From NCBI GenBank assembly GCA_009885955.1, contig VFJS01000003.1, forward strand, positions 1 through 64,000: 64,000 bases of DNA, read 5' to 3'. The notes below the pieces were generated by a model, which was not told the origin of the DNA, ran no database searches, and saw only the letters and a list, made by a program, of their open reading frames with translations. Below, piece by piece: positions 32,324 through 40,896 of this stretch; position 1 is the stretch's first letter, and each line of letters opens with the position of its first letter. The position numbers and the translations under genes are program-made. This DNA is from Spirochaetia bacterium (GTDB lineage: Bacteria > Spirochaetota > UBA4802 > UBA5550).

Positions 32324-34798
32324 TTATGGACTAAACCAGGCGCGTGTTACGCCTACGCCCTGGGGATGGCAGCCATTACAAAAGAATGGATAGCCGCCTA
32401 AATAGGCAGAAGTAGAGTATATGTCATCCATTTTGCCATAGATGTTTCCGTTGGAAGTTGTCGCATTTATATAATTAAATTCATCATACACCGCGCCATA
32501 TTGAGTATTCGAACCATGAACATCATGACAATTGACGCAGCTGCTAAAAGCGGAAGCGCCGGTTCCCCTGAAATTTGTACCCCTTCTCATATGAAACCAA
32601 TGGAGATTCTTTTCACTAAAACACCAGGTATTAACGTCACTTAATACATCAGGGTCAGTTGCACTATTGTGATCGGCAAAATGTGTGGTCATGCTGGGAA
32701 TATAGTATGGCGGTTTGACACCATTGGGTCCGCTAATATTCCAGCAGTAGGTATTGTCATAGGGGCTGGATTGTTTTACACCGAAAATATCCTCTTTTTT
32801 AACACCCGGATAATTTGAATGACAGTCAAGACAGAGGGCAAACCATGCTTCTGTATACGCAGAACCGGAATTTTTTGAATAATCAAAGGGGGCAGTCAAC
32901 AGCACCTGGTTTACCGATCCATGGGCATTCATGGCCCCGCCGTTCCCGTGGCAGCCGGTACCCGGCTGGCCATTGCCCATGCAGGTAAGCCTGGACCCGG
33001 CAGCGTGGTTTCCGTTGGGTCCGTGGCCGTAGGTTTTCGCCCAGCTCGATGCGATCCGTTTGGAATAGGGATAGGGCGGTGTTCCAAGTGCCTTGCCGTC
33101 GTAGAAGGGATCAAGCGCAGAGCCGCCCGGATTAACAAAGGAAATCAACGCCCCGTCGGAATCATGACAGCTCAGGCAAAAGGTTTCCAGGGTTGATGGA
33201 TTTGAAGGGTTATATGCTATGGGAACACCCGTATCGGCATTTTTTAACTTAACAACACCATCCATGTGAGAATTCATATAATGGCATACTTTACACTGTT
33301 CGTCAGATGGATCGGAGCCTCCAAAAACATGGTGGGAAAGAATCCCTGGATTGGCGCCGAAATCACCCCCTGCTCCCATCACCTGCCGCCTTGCCCCGTT
33401 CGTTGTAGTATGGCATGAATTACATGATGGAATGGCATACCAGTCAATGCTTCCGTGGCAGGTCATGTTATTGCATCTGGTATTTCCATCATTCCATGAG
33501 GCTGAGGGGTTCCGGGAATCGAAATAGACGATGATATCAGCCTCGGCCTTGCCATAGGTGCCGTTCATGTGGGCCGGTTTATTCTTGTAGTCTTTGTGGC
33601 ATACCTCGCAGTCTATACCCTTGTTTGTTACATGCGCAGTATGTTTTCCGCTTAAGCCGCTCCCGTTGGAGGCAACAGGATCAATGGAACTCCCGGAAGA
33701 GTGGCATACCGTACAGCCGGCAGACGCTGAATACCAGTCAGTGCTTCCATGACAGGTCATAGTATTGCAGGTTCCCGATCCGTCATTCCATGAAGCCGAC
33801 GGGTTCTGGGTATTGAAATAGACTATGATATCCGTCTCAGCCTTTCCATAGATCCCGTTTATATGGGATGGTTTATCCTTATAGTCCTTATGGCATACAT
33901 CGCAATCAATGCCCCTGGTTGTAACATGGGCAACATGCTTTCCGGCTGCCCCGTTTCCGCTGGTAGCCAGTGGATCAATGGCGCTCCCGGCTGTATGGCA
34001 GTCAGTACATACCACCGATGCCGCATACCAGTCAATTGCACCAGTACCGCCATGGCATGAGATGTTTCCGCATATTTTTAAATATGAATCAAAGCTTGCC
34101 GATATTGAAATCCCGAGAAAATTCCCGTTAAAACTCACTATTGAACCCGGTTCAGCCCCTCCGGTAATACCATTCATATGGGAAGGTTCCAGGGTATAAC
34201 TATTATGGCATGAAACACAATCAATGCCGCCTTCAGAGACATGGGCCGTGTGTTTGCCATTGACGCCGCTTCCGTTTGTTGCCATAGGATCTATCGGGCT
34301 CCCTGTTCCATGGCAGGTAAGGCATCCGGAGGAAGCCTCATACCAGAAAACCTTTATATCACTTCTGGTGGTAACCCTGTTGTCATTCCTGGTATTTTTT
34401 GAAGCAGGAATTGTATAATAGTGGCAATTGATGCTGGAACAGCTCCTGTCGCCGGGATTCCATGTCGCGTTGGAACTCGAAGCATCAAAATAGACAATCG
34501 AATTTCCGGTTTCTGTATCAAGTATGCCGTTTCTGTGGGTAATATTTTCCTGATAATTATAATGGCAGCTCCCGCATTGAACTCCCATTTGAAGGTGAGG
34601 AGTATGCTTGCCTGATAAAGGAATTCCCCTGCTGAGAAGCGTAGATGCATGGCATTCCAATGCTGAGCATTTTGAATTATTTCCCGAATTATTACCGGTT
34701 TCACGGAGATCGCTGCATCGGGAAAGGAATAAAAATATGAGCAAAACAGGAGGAATAATCAATATTTTAGAAATTTGTATCTGGATTTTCATTGTCAT
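32324..34798 (-). CDS. Multihaem c-type cytochrome with CxxCH and CxxxxCH motifs
   Basis: 824 aa, exported (hydrophobic N-terminus ILIIPPVLLIFLFLSRC; the Cys is a possible but atypical lipidation site). I count 13 CxxCH motifs and 5 CxxxxCH motifs, at least 18 potential haems, plus one widely spaced CMGNGQPGTGCH. Residues about 140-470 consist of about four tandem copies of a 90-110-residue unit: CHGTGSPIDP-xx-NGSG, GKHTAHV, GIDCxxCHxxY, HMNGxxGxAE, then CxxxxCHG. CxxxxCH repeats are known from Geobacter-type outer-surface cytochromes. It probably moves electrons across the envelope or to extracellular acceptors. No porin or other cytochrome gene is adjacent. Confidence 0.9.
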   Translation of the reverse strand: MTMKIQIQISKILIIPPVLLIFLFLSRCSDLRETGNNSGNNSKCSALECHASTLLSRGIPLSGKHTPHLQMGVQCGSCHYNYQENITHRNGILDTETGNSIVYFDASSSNATWNPGDRSCSSINCHYYTIPASKNTRNDNRVTTRSDIKVFWYEASSGCLTCHGTGSPIDPMATNGSGVNGKHTAHVSEGGIDCVSCHNSYTLEPSHMNGITGGAEPGSIVSFNGNFLGISISASFDSYLKICGNISCHGGTGAIDWYAASVVCTDCHTAGSAIDPLATSGNGAAGKHVAHVTTRGIDCDVCHKDYKDKPSHINGIYGKAETDIIVYFNTQNPSASWNDGSGTCNTMTCHGSTDWYSASAGCTVCHSSGSSIDPVASNGSGLSGKHTAHVTNKGIDCEVCHKDYKNKPAHMNGTYGKAEADIIVYFDSRNPSASWNDGNTRCNNMTCHGSIDWYAIPSCNSCHTTTNGARRQVMGAGGDFGANPGILSHHVFGGSDPSDEQCKVCHYMNSHMDGVVKLKNADTGVPIAYNPSNPSTLETFCLSCHDSDGALISFVNPGGSALDPFYDGKALGTPPYPYSKRIASSWAKTYGHGPNGNHAAGSRLTCMGNGQPGTGCHGNGGAMNAHGSVNQVLLTAPFDYSKNSGSAYTEAWFALCLDCHSNYPGVKKEDIFGVKQSSPYDNTYCWNISGPNGVKPPYYIPSMTTHFADHNSATDPDVLSDVNTWCFSEKNLHWFHMRRGTNFRGTGASAFSSCVNCHDVHGSNTQYGAVYDEFNYINATTSNGNIYGKMDDIYSTSAYLGGYPFFCNGCHPQGVGVTRAWFSP

Positions 34799-35114
34799 TT
34801 TTTTATTTTTATATTATTAATTTTTGCTGTTATTTTAAATAATTAAAATTTAAGGATACCTTTTCAAGGTACAATATTAAAAAATGTGAATTTTTATATC
34901 ATAATCATATCAGAATTATGCTATTCATATGATTATTTGAATAAACAATTAATTAAAGTAAAAACAATGATGTCAAGGTAAAATTTACAATTACCTGGTA
35001 TTTTATAAAAGCAACCTCCCGGGCTTAATCATGGATTTTCCTGTATCAATTTTAAGTCAGAATATAACGTATCAAAAAAATTTTTATTTTTATCATATAA
35101 TTTCAAATTTTTTC

Positions 35115-35143
35115 TTGACTTTATGACCAACAGTCATTATACA
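35115..35143 (+). promoter_or_regulatory. tetR-operon promoter with internal operator
   Basis: TTGACT (35115-35120), exactly 17 bases, TATACA (35138-35143). The spacer contains the inverted repeat ATGAC-CAACA-GTCAT (35123-35137), typical of a TetR-family operator lying between the promoter boxes. This predicts autorepression of the regulator at 35219 and of the export genes behind it. Confidence 0.75.
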
Positions 35144-35180
35144 TACTATTAGTTATTTAATAACTAATAGTATGTATAAT
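35136..35180. promoter_or_regulatory. Perfect 45-bp palindrome over -10 and leader
   Basis: Two 22-base arms that match without error around a single central T (35158). It starts within the operator, covers the -10 box and runs about 30 bases into the transcript, ending 39 bases before the TTG start. It could be a second operator, a cruciform, or a strong RNA hairpin at the 5' end. Confidence 0.7.
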
Positions 35181-35218
35181 TTTGAGTTTGTCATTTTTTT
35201 TTATTCCGGGAGTTTAAA

Positions 35219-35932
35219 TTGGGCCCCAAAGAGCGGAAAGTACGGGAAAAAGAGCAGAGGCGCGATGATATTATTTCAGCCGGAGAAAAACTTTTTCTAA
35301 AAAAAGGATTTCCCGGCACAACCATGGATGAAATTGCCAGGGAGTGCGAACTGAGCAAGGGAACCCTGTACCTCTATTTTTCCAGCAAGGACGAACTTTT
35401 TTTTACCATAGTTCTTACCGCAATGACGGTCATGTACAACCTGATGAGAGATTCCCAGGAGGGGTTAAAAGAACCGGTTGACCGGATAAGGGCCATCGGC
35501 TCTGCCTATCTCAATTTTTACGACAGGCACCCTGAATATTTCAGGATTCTTTCCCGGATAATGGACAATGAATTTGATCTGAACGGCGAAAATTATGAAA
35601 TCGGAATAAGGATTCAGCAGATGAACAGCGAAGTCTGGAGGCTGATGACAGGGATTATTTCCGACGGGATTAAAGAGGGGATTTTCAGGGATGATACGGA
35701 CCCTGCTGAGATATGCATCAGCCTCTATGCATCGGCATCCATGATAATACAGCTCATGGACCATACGAAGAGGAATCACGGGAACATGAAGAAGATGTCA
35801 AGTGGCGCCAAAGCAGATCCCTTTGCCGACAGTTTTTTCAGCAGCCTGGATTTCAGGAAAACACTCAACTCATGCGGTGAAAGAATAATTTATTCCATAC
35901 TCGTGAATAAACCGGATTTGAGCCATACATAA
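35219..35932 (+). CDS. TetR-family transcriptional regulator
   Basis: 237 aa. The start is TTG at 35219 with GGGAG eight bases upstream. The helix-turn-helix is in residues 15-60: DIISAGEKLFLKKGFPGTTMDEIARECELSKGTLYLYFSSKDELF, a full TetR signature. The C-terminal ligand domain (70-230) is all-helical and of no special family. It lies directly behind a promoter with an internal inverted repeat, and 152 bases ahead of the ABC export operon, which it probably represses. Confidence 0.93.
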   Translation: MGPKERKVREKEQRRDDIISAGEKLFLKKGFPGTTMDEIARECELSKGTLYLYFSSKDELFFTIVLTAMTVMYNLMRDSQEGLKEPVDRIRAIGSAYLNFYDRHPEYFRILSRIMDNEFDLNGENYEIGIRIQQMNSEVWRLMTGIISDGIKEGIFRDDTDPAEICISLYASASMIIQLMDHTKRNHGNMKKMSSGAKADPFADSFFSSLDFRKTLNSCGERIIYSILVNKPDLSHT

Positions 35933-36084
35933 GGCCGGTTACAAAAACTGAAGTTTTTGCGCCGGGCCTTCGTGCATGTAATATTAAAACAGGTATTTTT
36001 TTATCAGATTCAATTGAAAAATACCGGTTTTTATGACTGCCCGCAATATAAATGCCGCCGGAATAAAGGGCGGGAGGAGGAAAT

Positions 36085-36762
36085 TTGAATATTATAGAGA
36101 TCAGGGAACTGAAAAAAAACTATCCCCTGGGCACGACAACGGTCCATGCGCTGCGGGGGATTGACATGAACATCATTGAAGGTGATTTTCTGAGCATCGT
36201 GGGGCCATCGGGGAGCGGAAAGACAACCCTTCTCAACATCATCGGCTGCATCGACAGCGCAAGCGAAGGGAGCGTCAAAATTGGCGGTGTAGAGATTACC
36301 TCGCTCAATGACATCGAAGTGACAGACATGCGGCTCAACAGGATCGGTTTTATCTTCCAGACCTTCAATCTCATCCCTGTGCTGAATGTTGTTGAGAACG
36401 TCGAATTTCCCCTGCTTCTCATGAAGAAATTTACCAAGGCCGAGGTGAGGAAGAGGGCCGATAAGCTCATAGACGAGGTGGGGCTTACTGATCATGCGCA
36501 TCACAGGCCCGCGGAGCTTTCCGGGGGGCAGAGGCAGCGTGTTGCCATAGCCAGGGCACTGGTGACGAATCCGGACATTGTGCTTGCCGATGAACCCACG
36601 GCGAACCTCGACTCCGTCACCGGCGGGCAGATACTTGAACTGATGAAGGAGATGAACCGGATTGAAAAGACAACATTCATATTCTCCACGCACGATGAGA
36701 ATGTCCTGAGATACGCCAGGGACATCCTCAAAATAAGAGACGGCGTTCTCGTGAAGGAGTGA
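36085..36762 (+). CDS. ABC transporter ATPase, LolD/MacB type
   Basis: 225 aa. Start TTG with AGGAGG just upstream. Walker A GPSGSGKTT, Q-loop FQTFNLIPVLNVVENV, signature LSGGQRQRVAIARAL, Walker B VLADEPTANLD, H-loop STHDENVL. It belongs to the family that energises FtsX-fold permeases without moving substrate through a channel. The permease start is three bases after its stop. First gene of the five-gene export operon. Confidence 0.94.
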   Translation: MNIIEIRELKKNYPLGTTTVHALRGIDMNIIEGDFLSIVGPSGSGKTTLLNIIGCIDSASEGSVKIGGVEITSLNDIEVTDMRLNRIGFIFQTFNLIPVLNVVENVEFPLLLMKKFTKAEVRKRADKLIDEVGLTDHAHHRPAELSGGQRQRVAIARALVTNPDIVLADEPTANLDSVTGGQILELMKEMNRIEKTTFIFSTHDENVLRYARDILKIRDGVLVKE

Positions 36763-36765
36763 CAC

Positions 36766-38298
36766 ATGGCACTGATATTTAAAATAGCATGGCGCAACCT
36801 CCTGAGGCATAAAGGGAAGAGCATCATCATAGGGGTCATCCTTTTTCTCGCAGCCTTTATCATGACCCTGGGCAGCGGAATTATCTCGGGCATGGACAGG
36901 GGGCTGGAGCTCAACATTGTAAACGGATTTCTGGGGGACATTGTTATTATTTCCAAAAAAGAGAAGAGCGACAATATCCTTTTCAAGATGTACGGCGAGT
37001 CCATCGAGACCATAACAAAATACAAGGACGCGAAAAAGATACTCCAGTCACAGGAGTATATAAAGGATTTTATCCCTGTAGGAAAGAACATGGCCATGGT
37101 CCTCAACGAAGATGAAGGGGATCCCGGCTTTGCCATGACGCTTGGAGTGGACTTCGAAGCATACAGGAAATTTTTTCCCGACAGCTTCACCATGGTTGAG
37201 GGGAGCTACCCCGGCAAAAACGAGCAGGGGGTCATAATCCCGATGAAGGCAAGGGAGGACCTCTATGATTTTATCAACGCCTGGTTCCTGCCGGAAAAGG
37301 GTGATATCGTGGAAAAGAACCTTACGGCCGATGCAAAGGAGAACCTGAAAGACCTGAATATAAAGAGAACTGCTGTTTTCATGGGCATGAGTGAGGGAAA
37401 TTATACTTCGGACATACGGCTGGGCGTAAAGGGCATTATGAAATTCAGGGCCCTGAACACCATGTGGGGGCATTTTTCAATCATGGACATTGAGTCGTAC
37501 CGGAAATGCCTCGGTTATTTTTCAGCCTCGGACCTGTCATTGGAGGTATCAGGGGATAAAAAGGAGCTCCTCGCCATGGATGATTCGAACCTTGATTCCA
37601 TGTTCGGTAAAGGAGAATTTTTTGTCAGGGACAGGGGGAGTTCGGACATTTCGGGAATATCTTTTAAAAGCAGAAAGGGCCGGGAAACGGTTGGGGACAT
37701 CGACTATGAGGCCGGGATATACAACCTGATTTTTATCAAACTGAAAAAAGGGGAGGCCCTGGACAGGAGTGTAGGCAGGCTCAATGAGGTATTATCAAAA
37801 ACGGAACTGGATATGAGGGCCATCACATGGAAAAAGGCATCGGGCGCAATCGGCAGCATGGCTGTGATAATAAAGGGGGCCCTGTTTACCTTTGTCATAT
37901 TCCTCTTTTTTGTCGCGGTCATCATCATCGTGAATACCCTTTCCATGGCAGCAATTGAGAGGACCTCGGAGATAGGCATGATGCGGGCTGTCGGGGCCAG
38001 GAAGGGTTTCATCAGCGGCATGTTTATCGGAGAGACTGCCATACTGTCGGGACTGTTCGGGGGGGCAGGGATCGTATTCGGCATTGCTGTGGTGAATATC
38101 ATCCCCCTTCTTCACATAACCTCGGCAAATGACCTGGTGCAGCTTCTCTACGGCGGTGATGTTTTCAAACCCTACCTGTCGGCAGGGGACACGCTGGTTG
38201 CCGTGGTGCAGCTTGTCATCGTGACTTTTGTGACTGTGGTATATCCGGTCAGGGTGGCCATGGGGATAACCCCCCTTGATGCCATATCAAGGGAGTAA
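36766..38298 (+). CDS. FtsX/LolE-type ABC permease (first of two)
   Basis: 510 aa. One N-terminal helix (IIIGVILFLAAFIMTLGSGI) follows the family's IAWRNLLRHKGKS. A large periplasmic domain spans about 45-365. Three C-terminal helices contain the FtsX core (FVIFLFFVAVIIIVNTLSMAAIERTSEIGMMRAVGAR). The last residues, GITPLDAISRE, match LolC/E ends. Half of a heterodimeric permease that extracts lipid or lipoprotein from the inner membrane. Confidence 0.9.
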   Translation: MALIFKIAWRNLLRHKGKSIIIGVILFLAAFIMTLGSGIISGMDRGLELNIVNGFLGDIVIISKKEKSDNILFKMYGESIETITKYKDAKKILQSQEYIKDFIPVGKNMAMVLNEDEGDPGFAMTLGVDFEAYRKFFPDSFTMVEGSYPGKNEQGVIIPMKAREDLYDFINAWFLPEKGDIVEKNLTADAKENLKDLNIKRTAVFMGMSEGNYTSDIRLGVKGIMKFRALNTMWGHFSIMDIESYRKCLGYFSASDLSLEVSGDKKELLAMDDSNLDSMFGKGEFFVRDRGSSDISGISFKSRKGRETVGDIDYEAGIYNLIFIKLKKGEALDRSVGRLNEVLSKTELDMRAITWKKASGAIGSMAVIIKGALFTFVIFLFFVAVIIIVNTLSMAAIERTSEIGMMRAVGARKGFISGMFIGETAILSGLFGGAGIVFGIAVVNIIPLLHITSANDLVQLLYGGDVFKPYLSAGDTLVAVVQLVIVTFVTVVYPVRVAMGITPLDAISRE

Positions 38299-38310
38299 GG
38301 CGGGAATACT

Positions 38311-40083
38311 ATGAAATTTTTAATAATGATAAGTTTAAGAAACCTTCTCCGCCAGAAGCGGAGGAACATCCTCCTTGGAAGCGCAATGGCCTTCGGCGTG
38401 CTGATCCTGGTGCTCGCAACATCCTTTTCCCACGGGATATCGGACATCATGTTCAACAAGATTGTGGCCTATGTTGCCGGGCATGTGAACGTCAGCATCA
38501 GGGAGGGGAAGGGGCAGATGATAAGCATCTTCCGCGACAGGGACCGCCTTGTGAAGATTGTTAAGGAGAAGACCGGCGATAAGCTGAAGGATTATGACGA
38601 GGGGATAGGCATATTCCTCAGGGCAATCGGCAACGGCAAGGCTGAAAACATGGTGCTCGTCGGTGTGAACATGAATAAGACCTATTCGGATGAACAGAGG
38701 AAGGAGTATGAAGAGTCCTTTCACATGATAGAGGGAATGTTCAGAGATCTTCTTTCCACGGACGTGGAAAACCCGGTGATCCTTTCAAAGGAAAAGGCTG
38801 CTCTGCTCAATGTGAAAAAAAGCGACACCATACGCGTGAGGTTTAACAATATATACGGCCAGACCCAGTCCGCCCGCCTCACGGTGACAGGAATAATGTC
38901 CAATGACAATATCTTCATGCAGGGGGTCATGTTTGTTGAAATTAAGAATATCAAGGAGATGATGGGTTACCGGCCCTATGAGTCCACTGCAATACACATA
39001 ACACTAAAAAATCCCCAGGCAGATGCCGTTCAAATTGCAGACAGTATCCATGAGGCGCTGAAGCCCGGGCCCGCGTTTATTGCAGCCGATCTCTCGGCAA
39101 ACGGCATCCGGGCAAAGGCGACGATTATTCCCTACATGGGCAACGATGACGCCATGAAGAAGATCATTTCGTCGTCGTTCACGCTGATCAGCGGAAAGAT
39201 GGATGACGTACTCATGAAAAGCGGGGTCATGGTGAGCGACAGGATCGCGGCAAAACTCGGCCTCACCCCGGGGAGCAAAATGGAGTTCCGGTACAAGCCG
39301 AAGTTCGAGGCAAAGATTATCCCGCATAGTGTTGAAATCAAGGGGGTATTCCGTTCGGACATGACTACGGGAAGCGATACGGTTTACATGCACGAAGCCC
39401 TCTTCTATCCCAAGTTCTATGACAGGGTCCCGGATCTTACGGCCGATGTGAAGGATGCATTCCTCCCGTCGCCTGAGGCCCCCTTTTACAAGGCGCTGGG
39501 GACGGAATGGGTACTTCTTGACAGAACCAGGGACAGCGATGAAATGAGGAAGAAGTACCGTTCCATATCCAAGAGAAAGATAAAGGCCGCCGCGGTTGAC
39601 GTCAACTCGATGTACGAAAGCGCAAGCGATGTGCTGAAGCTTGAAGGAGCGCTGAACATCATCACCTTCGGCGCGGTGCTCGTGCTGTTTTTCATAATCG
39701 TTGTCGGGGTCATCAACACCCTCAGGATGACCATTCGGGAGCGCACGCGGGAGATCGGGACCATACGGGCCATCGGGATGCAGAAAAAGGATGTGAGGAC
39801 AATCTTTATCCTGGAATCCGTATTTCTGACGCTTTTTGCCTCGGCAGCGGGGACCATCCTGTCATTTATTACCATGTGGCTGATGTCCCTCAAGACATTC
39901 AATGTGATTGACAACCCCATGGGGATCCTGCTTGTAAAGCAGCATCTCTATTTTTTACCGACAATCGGCGGTGTAGTGAAGAATATTCTTCTCATACTTG
40001 CCATATCGGTTGTCACCGCCTACTTTCCGGCAAAAAGGGCCGCGGGCATGCGTGCAGCAGATGCACTGAGACATTATGAATAG
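38311..40083 (+). CDS. FtsX/LolC-type ABC permease (second of two)
   Basis: 590 aa with the same layout as its neighbour: ISLRNLLRQKRRNILLGSAMAFGVLILVLATSF at the start, a long periplasmic domain (50-450), and the core INTLRMTIRERTREIGTIRAIGMQKKDV, ending AADALRHYE. The periplasmic domain is larger than in E. coli LolC. It starts 12 bases after the first permease gene and is probably its partner in a LolCDE-like complex. Confidence 0.9.
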   Translation: MKFLIMISLRNLLRQKRRNILLGSAMAFGVLILVLATSFSHGISDIMFNKIVAYVAGHVNVSIREGKGQMISIFRDRDRLVKIVKEKTGDKLKDYDEGIGIFLRAIGNGKAENMVLVGVNMNKTYSDEQRKEYEESFHMIEGMFRDLLSTDVENPVILSKEKAALLNVKKSDTIRVRFNNIYGQTQSARLTVTGIMSNDNIFMQGVMFVEIKNIKEMMGYRPYESTAIHITLKNPQADAVQIADSIHEALKPGPAFIAADLSANGIRAKATIIPYMGNDDAMKKIISSSFTLISGKMDDVLMKSGVMVSDRIAAKLGLTPGSKMEFRYKPKFEAKIIPHSVEIKGVFRSDMTTGSDTVYMHEALFYPKFYDRVPDLTADVKDAFLPSPEAPFYKALGTEWVLLDRTRDSDEMRKKYRSISKRKIKAAAVDVNSMYESASDVLKLEGALNIITFGAVLVLFFIIVVGVINTLRMTIRERTREIGTIRAIGMQKKDVRTIFILESVFLTLFASAAGTILSFITMWLMSLKTFNVIDNPMGILLVKQHLYFLPTIGGVVKNILLILAISVVTAYFPAKRAAGMRAADALRHYE

Positions 40084-40092
40084 GAGTTTTAT

Positions 40093-40896
40093 ATGATAAA
40101 AAAATTCATTACATCCCTGCCCATTCACCTGACGGTGATCAGGATACTGGCGGCTGTCACTGCCGCCATGGCAATCAGCGGTGAAGCGGCAGCCCAGCCG
40201 GGGGTCCAGGACCTCATGAAGAAGATCGAGGAACTCCAGGACATGACCACGGACATTCGGGCCAGGGTCGACCTTACCCAGACCAAGGTGGGGCAGGGTA
40301 CAAAAAAGACCAACATGCTCTATTACCGGAGGGACAGTGACGACTCTTTCCTCATAGTTATGATTGCACCTGAGTCTGAAAACGGAAACGGCTACCTCAG
40401 GGTGGGCGATAACTTCTGGATGTACCGGAGAAACACCAGGACCTTCCAGCATATAAACCGCGATGAGTCCATTGGCGGGTCCGATGCCAAGGCCGATGAC
40501 TTTGAGAAGAGGAAGATCACCGAGCTTTACGACCCGGCCAGAGACGCTTCGGGAAAGGATATCCTGTCACCGGAAAACCTGGGCGCCATACCGGTGTACC
40601 GCTTCGAGGTTCTCGCAAAGGTAAACGATGTTGACTATCCTAAAAAGATATACTGGGTGCGGCAGGACAACGGCCTTCCGTTAAAGGAACAGTCCTTTTC
40701 CCTGAAAGGGACACTGATGCAGACTGCCTATTACATGAACTATACTATAGTGAATAAAAAGTATGTGCCGGTTAAGCAGCTCTTCATAGACGAGTTTGAA
40801 AAAGGGAACAAGACCCTGGTGGAGATATCGGGAATATCCACCGAGACCCTTGGCAGCATATTCAACAAGGCCTACCTGGAGAACCTGAGCAAATGA
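40093..40896 (+). CDS. LolA-like periplasmic carrier (outer-membrane lipoprotein-sorting family)
   Basis: 267 aa with a signal peptide (ILAAVTAAMAISGEAAA, cleaved before QPG). The mature part is an open beta-sheet fold with the family's stretches: MTTDIRARVDLTQTKVGQGTKKTNMLYYRR, GYLRVGDNFWMYRRNTRTFQHI, PVYRFEVLAKVNDVDYPKKIYWVRQDNGLPLKEQSFSLKG. In other bacteria these sit next to MacB-like or MMPL exporters and carry a lipophilic cargo across the periplasm. The last four bases overlap the next gene. Confidence 0.88.
   Translation: MIKKFITSLPIHLTVIRILAAVTAAMAISGEAAAQPGVQDLMKKIEELQDMTTDIRARVDLTQTKVGQGTKKTNMLYYRRDSDDSFLIVMIAPESENGNGYLRVGDNFWMYRRNTRTFQHINRDESIGGSDAKADDFEKRKITELYDPARDASGKDILSPENLGAIPVYRFEVLAKVNDVDYPKKIYWVRQDNGLPLKEQSFSLKGTLMQTAYYMNYTIVNKKYVPVKQLFIDEFEKGNKTLVEISGISTETLGSIFNKAYLENLSK

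Larger units (their letters stand above)
34799..35218. other. AT-rich divergent region upstream of the tetR-like gene
   Basis: 420 bases with no reading frame. The left 300 bases are strongly AT-rich and probably hold the cytochrome promoter, though no clear boxes are seen. The right end holds the promoter and palindromes listed separately. Confidence 0.55.

Noticed and set aside
33400-34260. Regularly spaced DNA repeats that could suggest a CRISPR array
   Set aside because: They are the codons of tandem cytochrome domains. Repeats are long, imperfect and in frame, and there are no cas genes.
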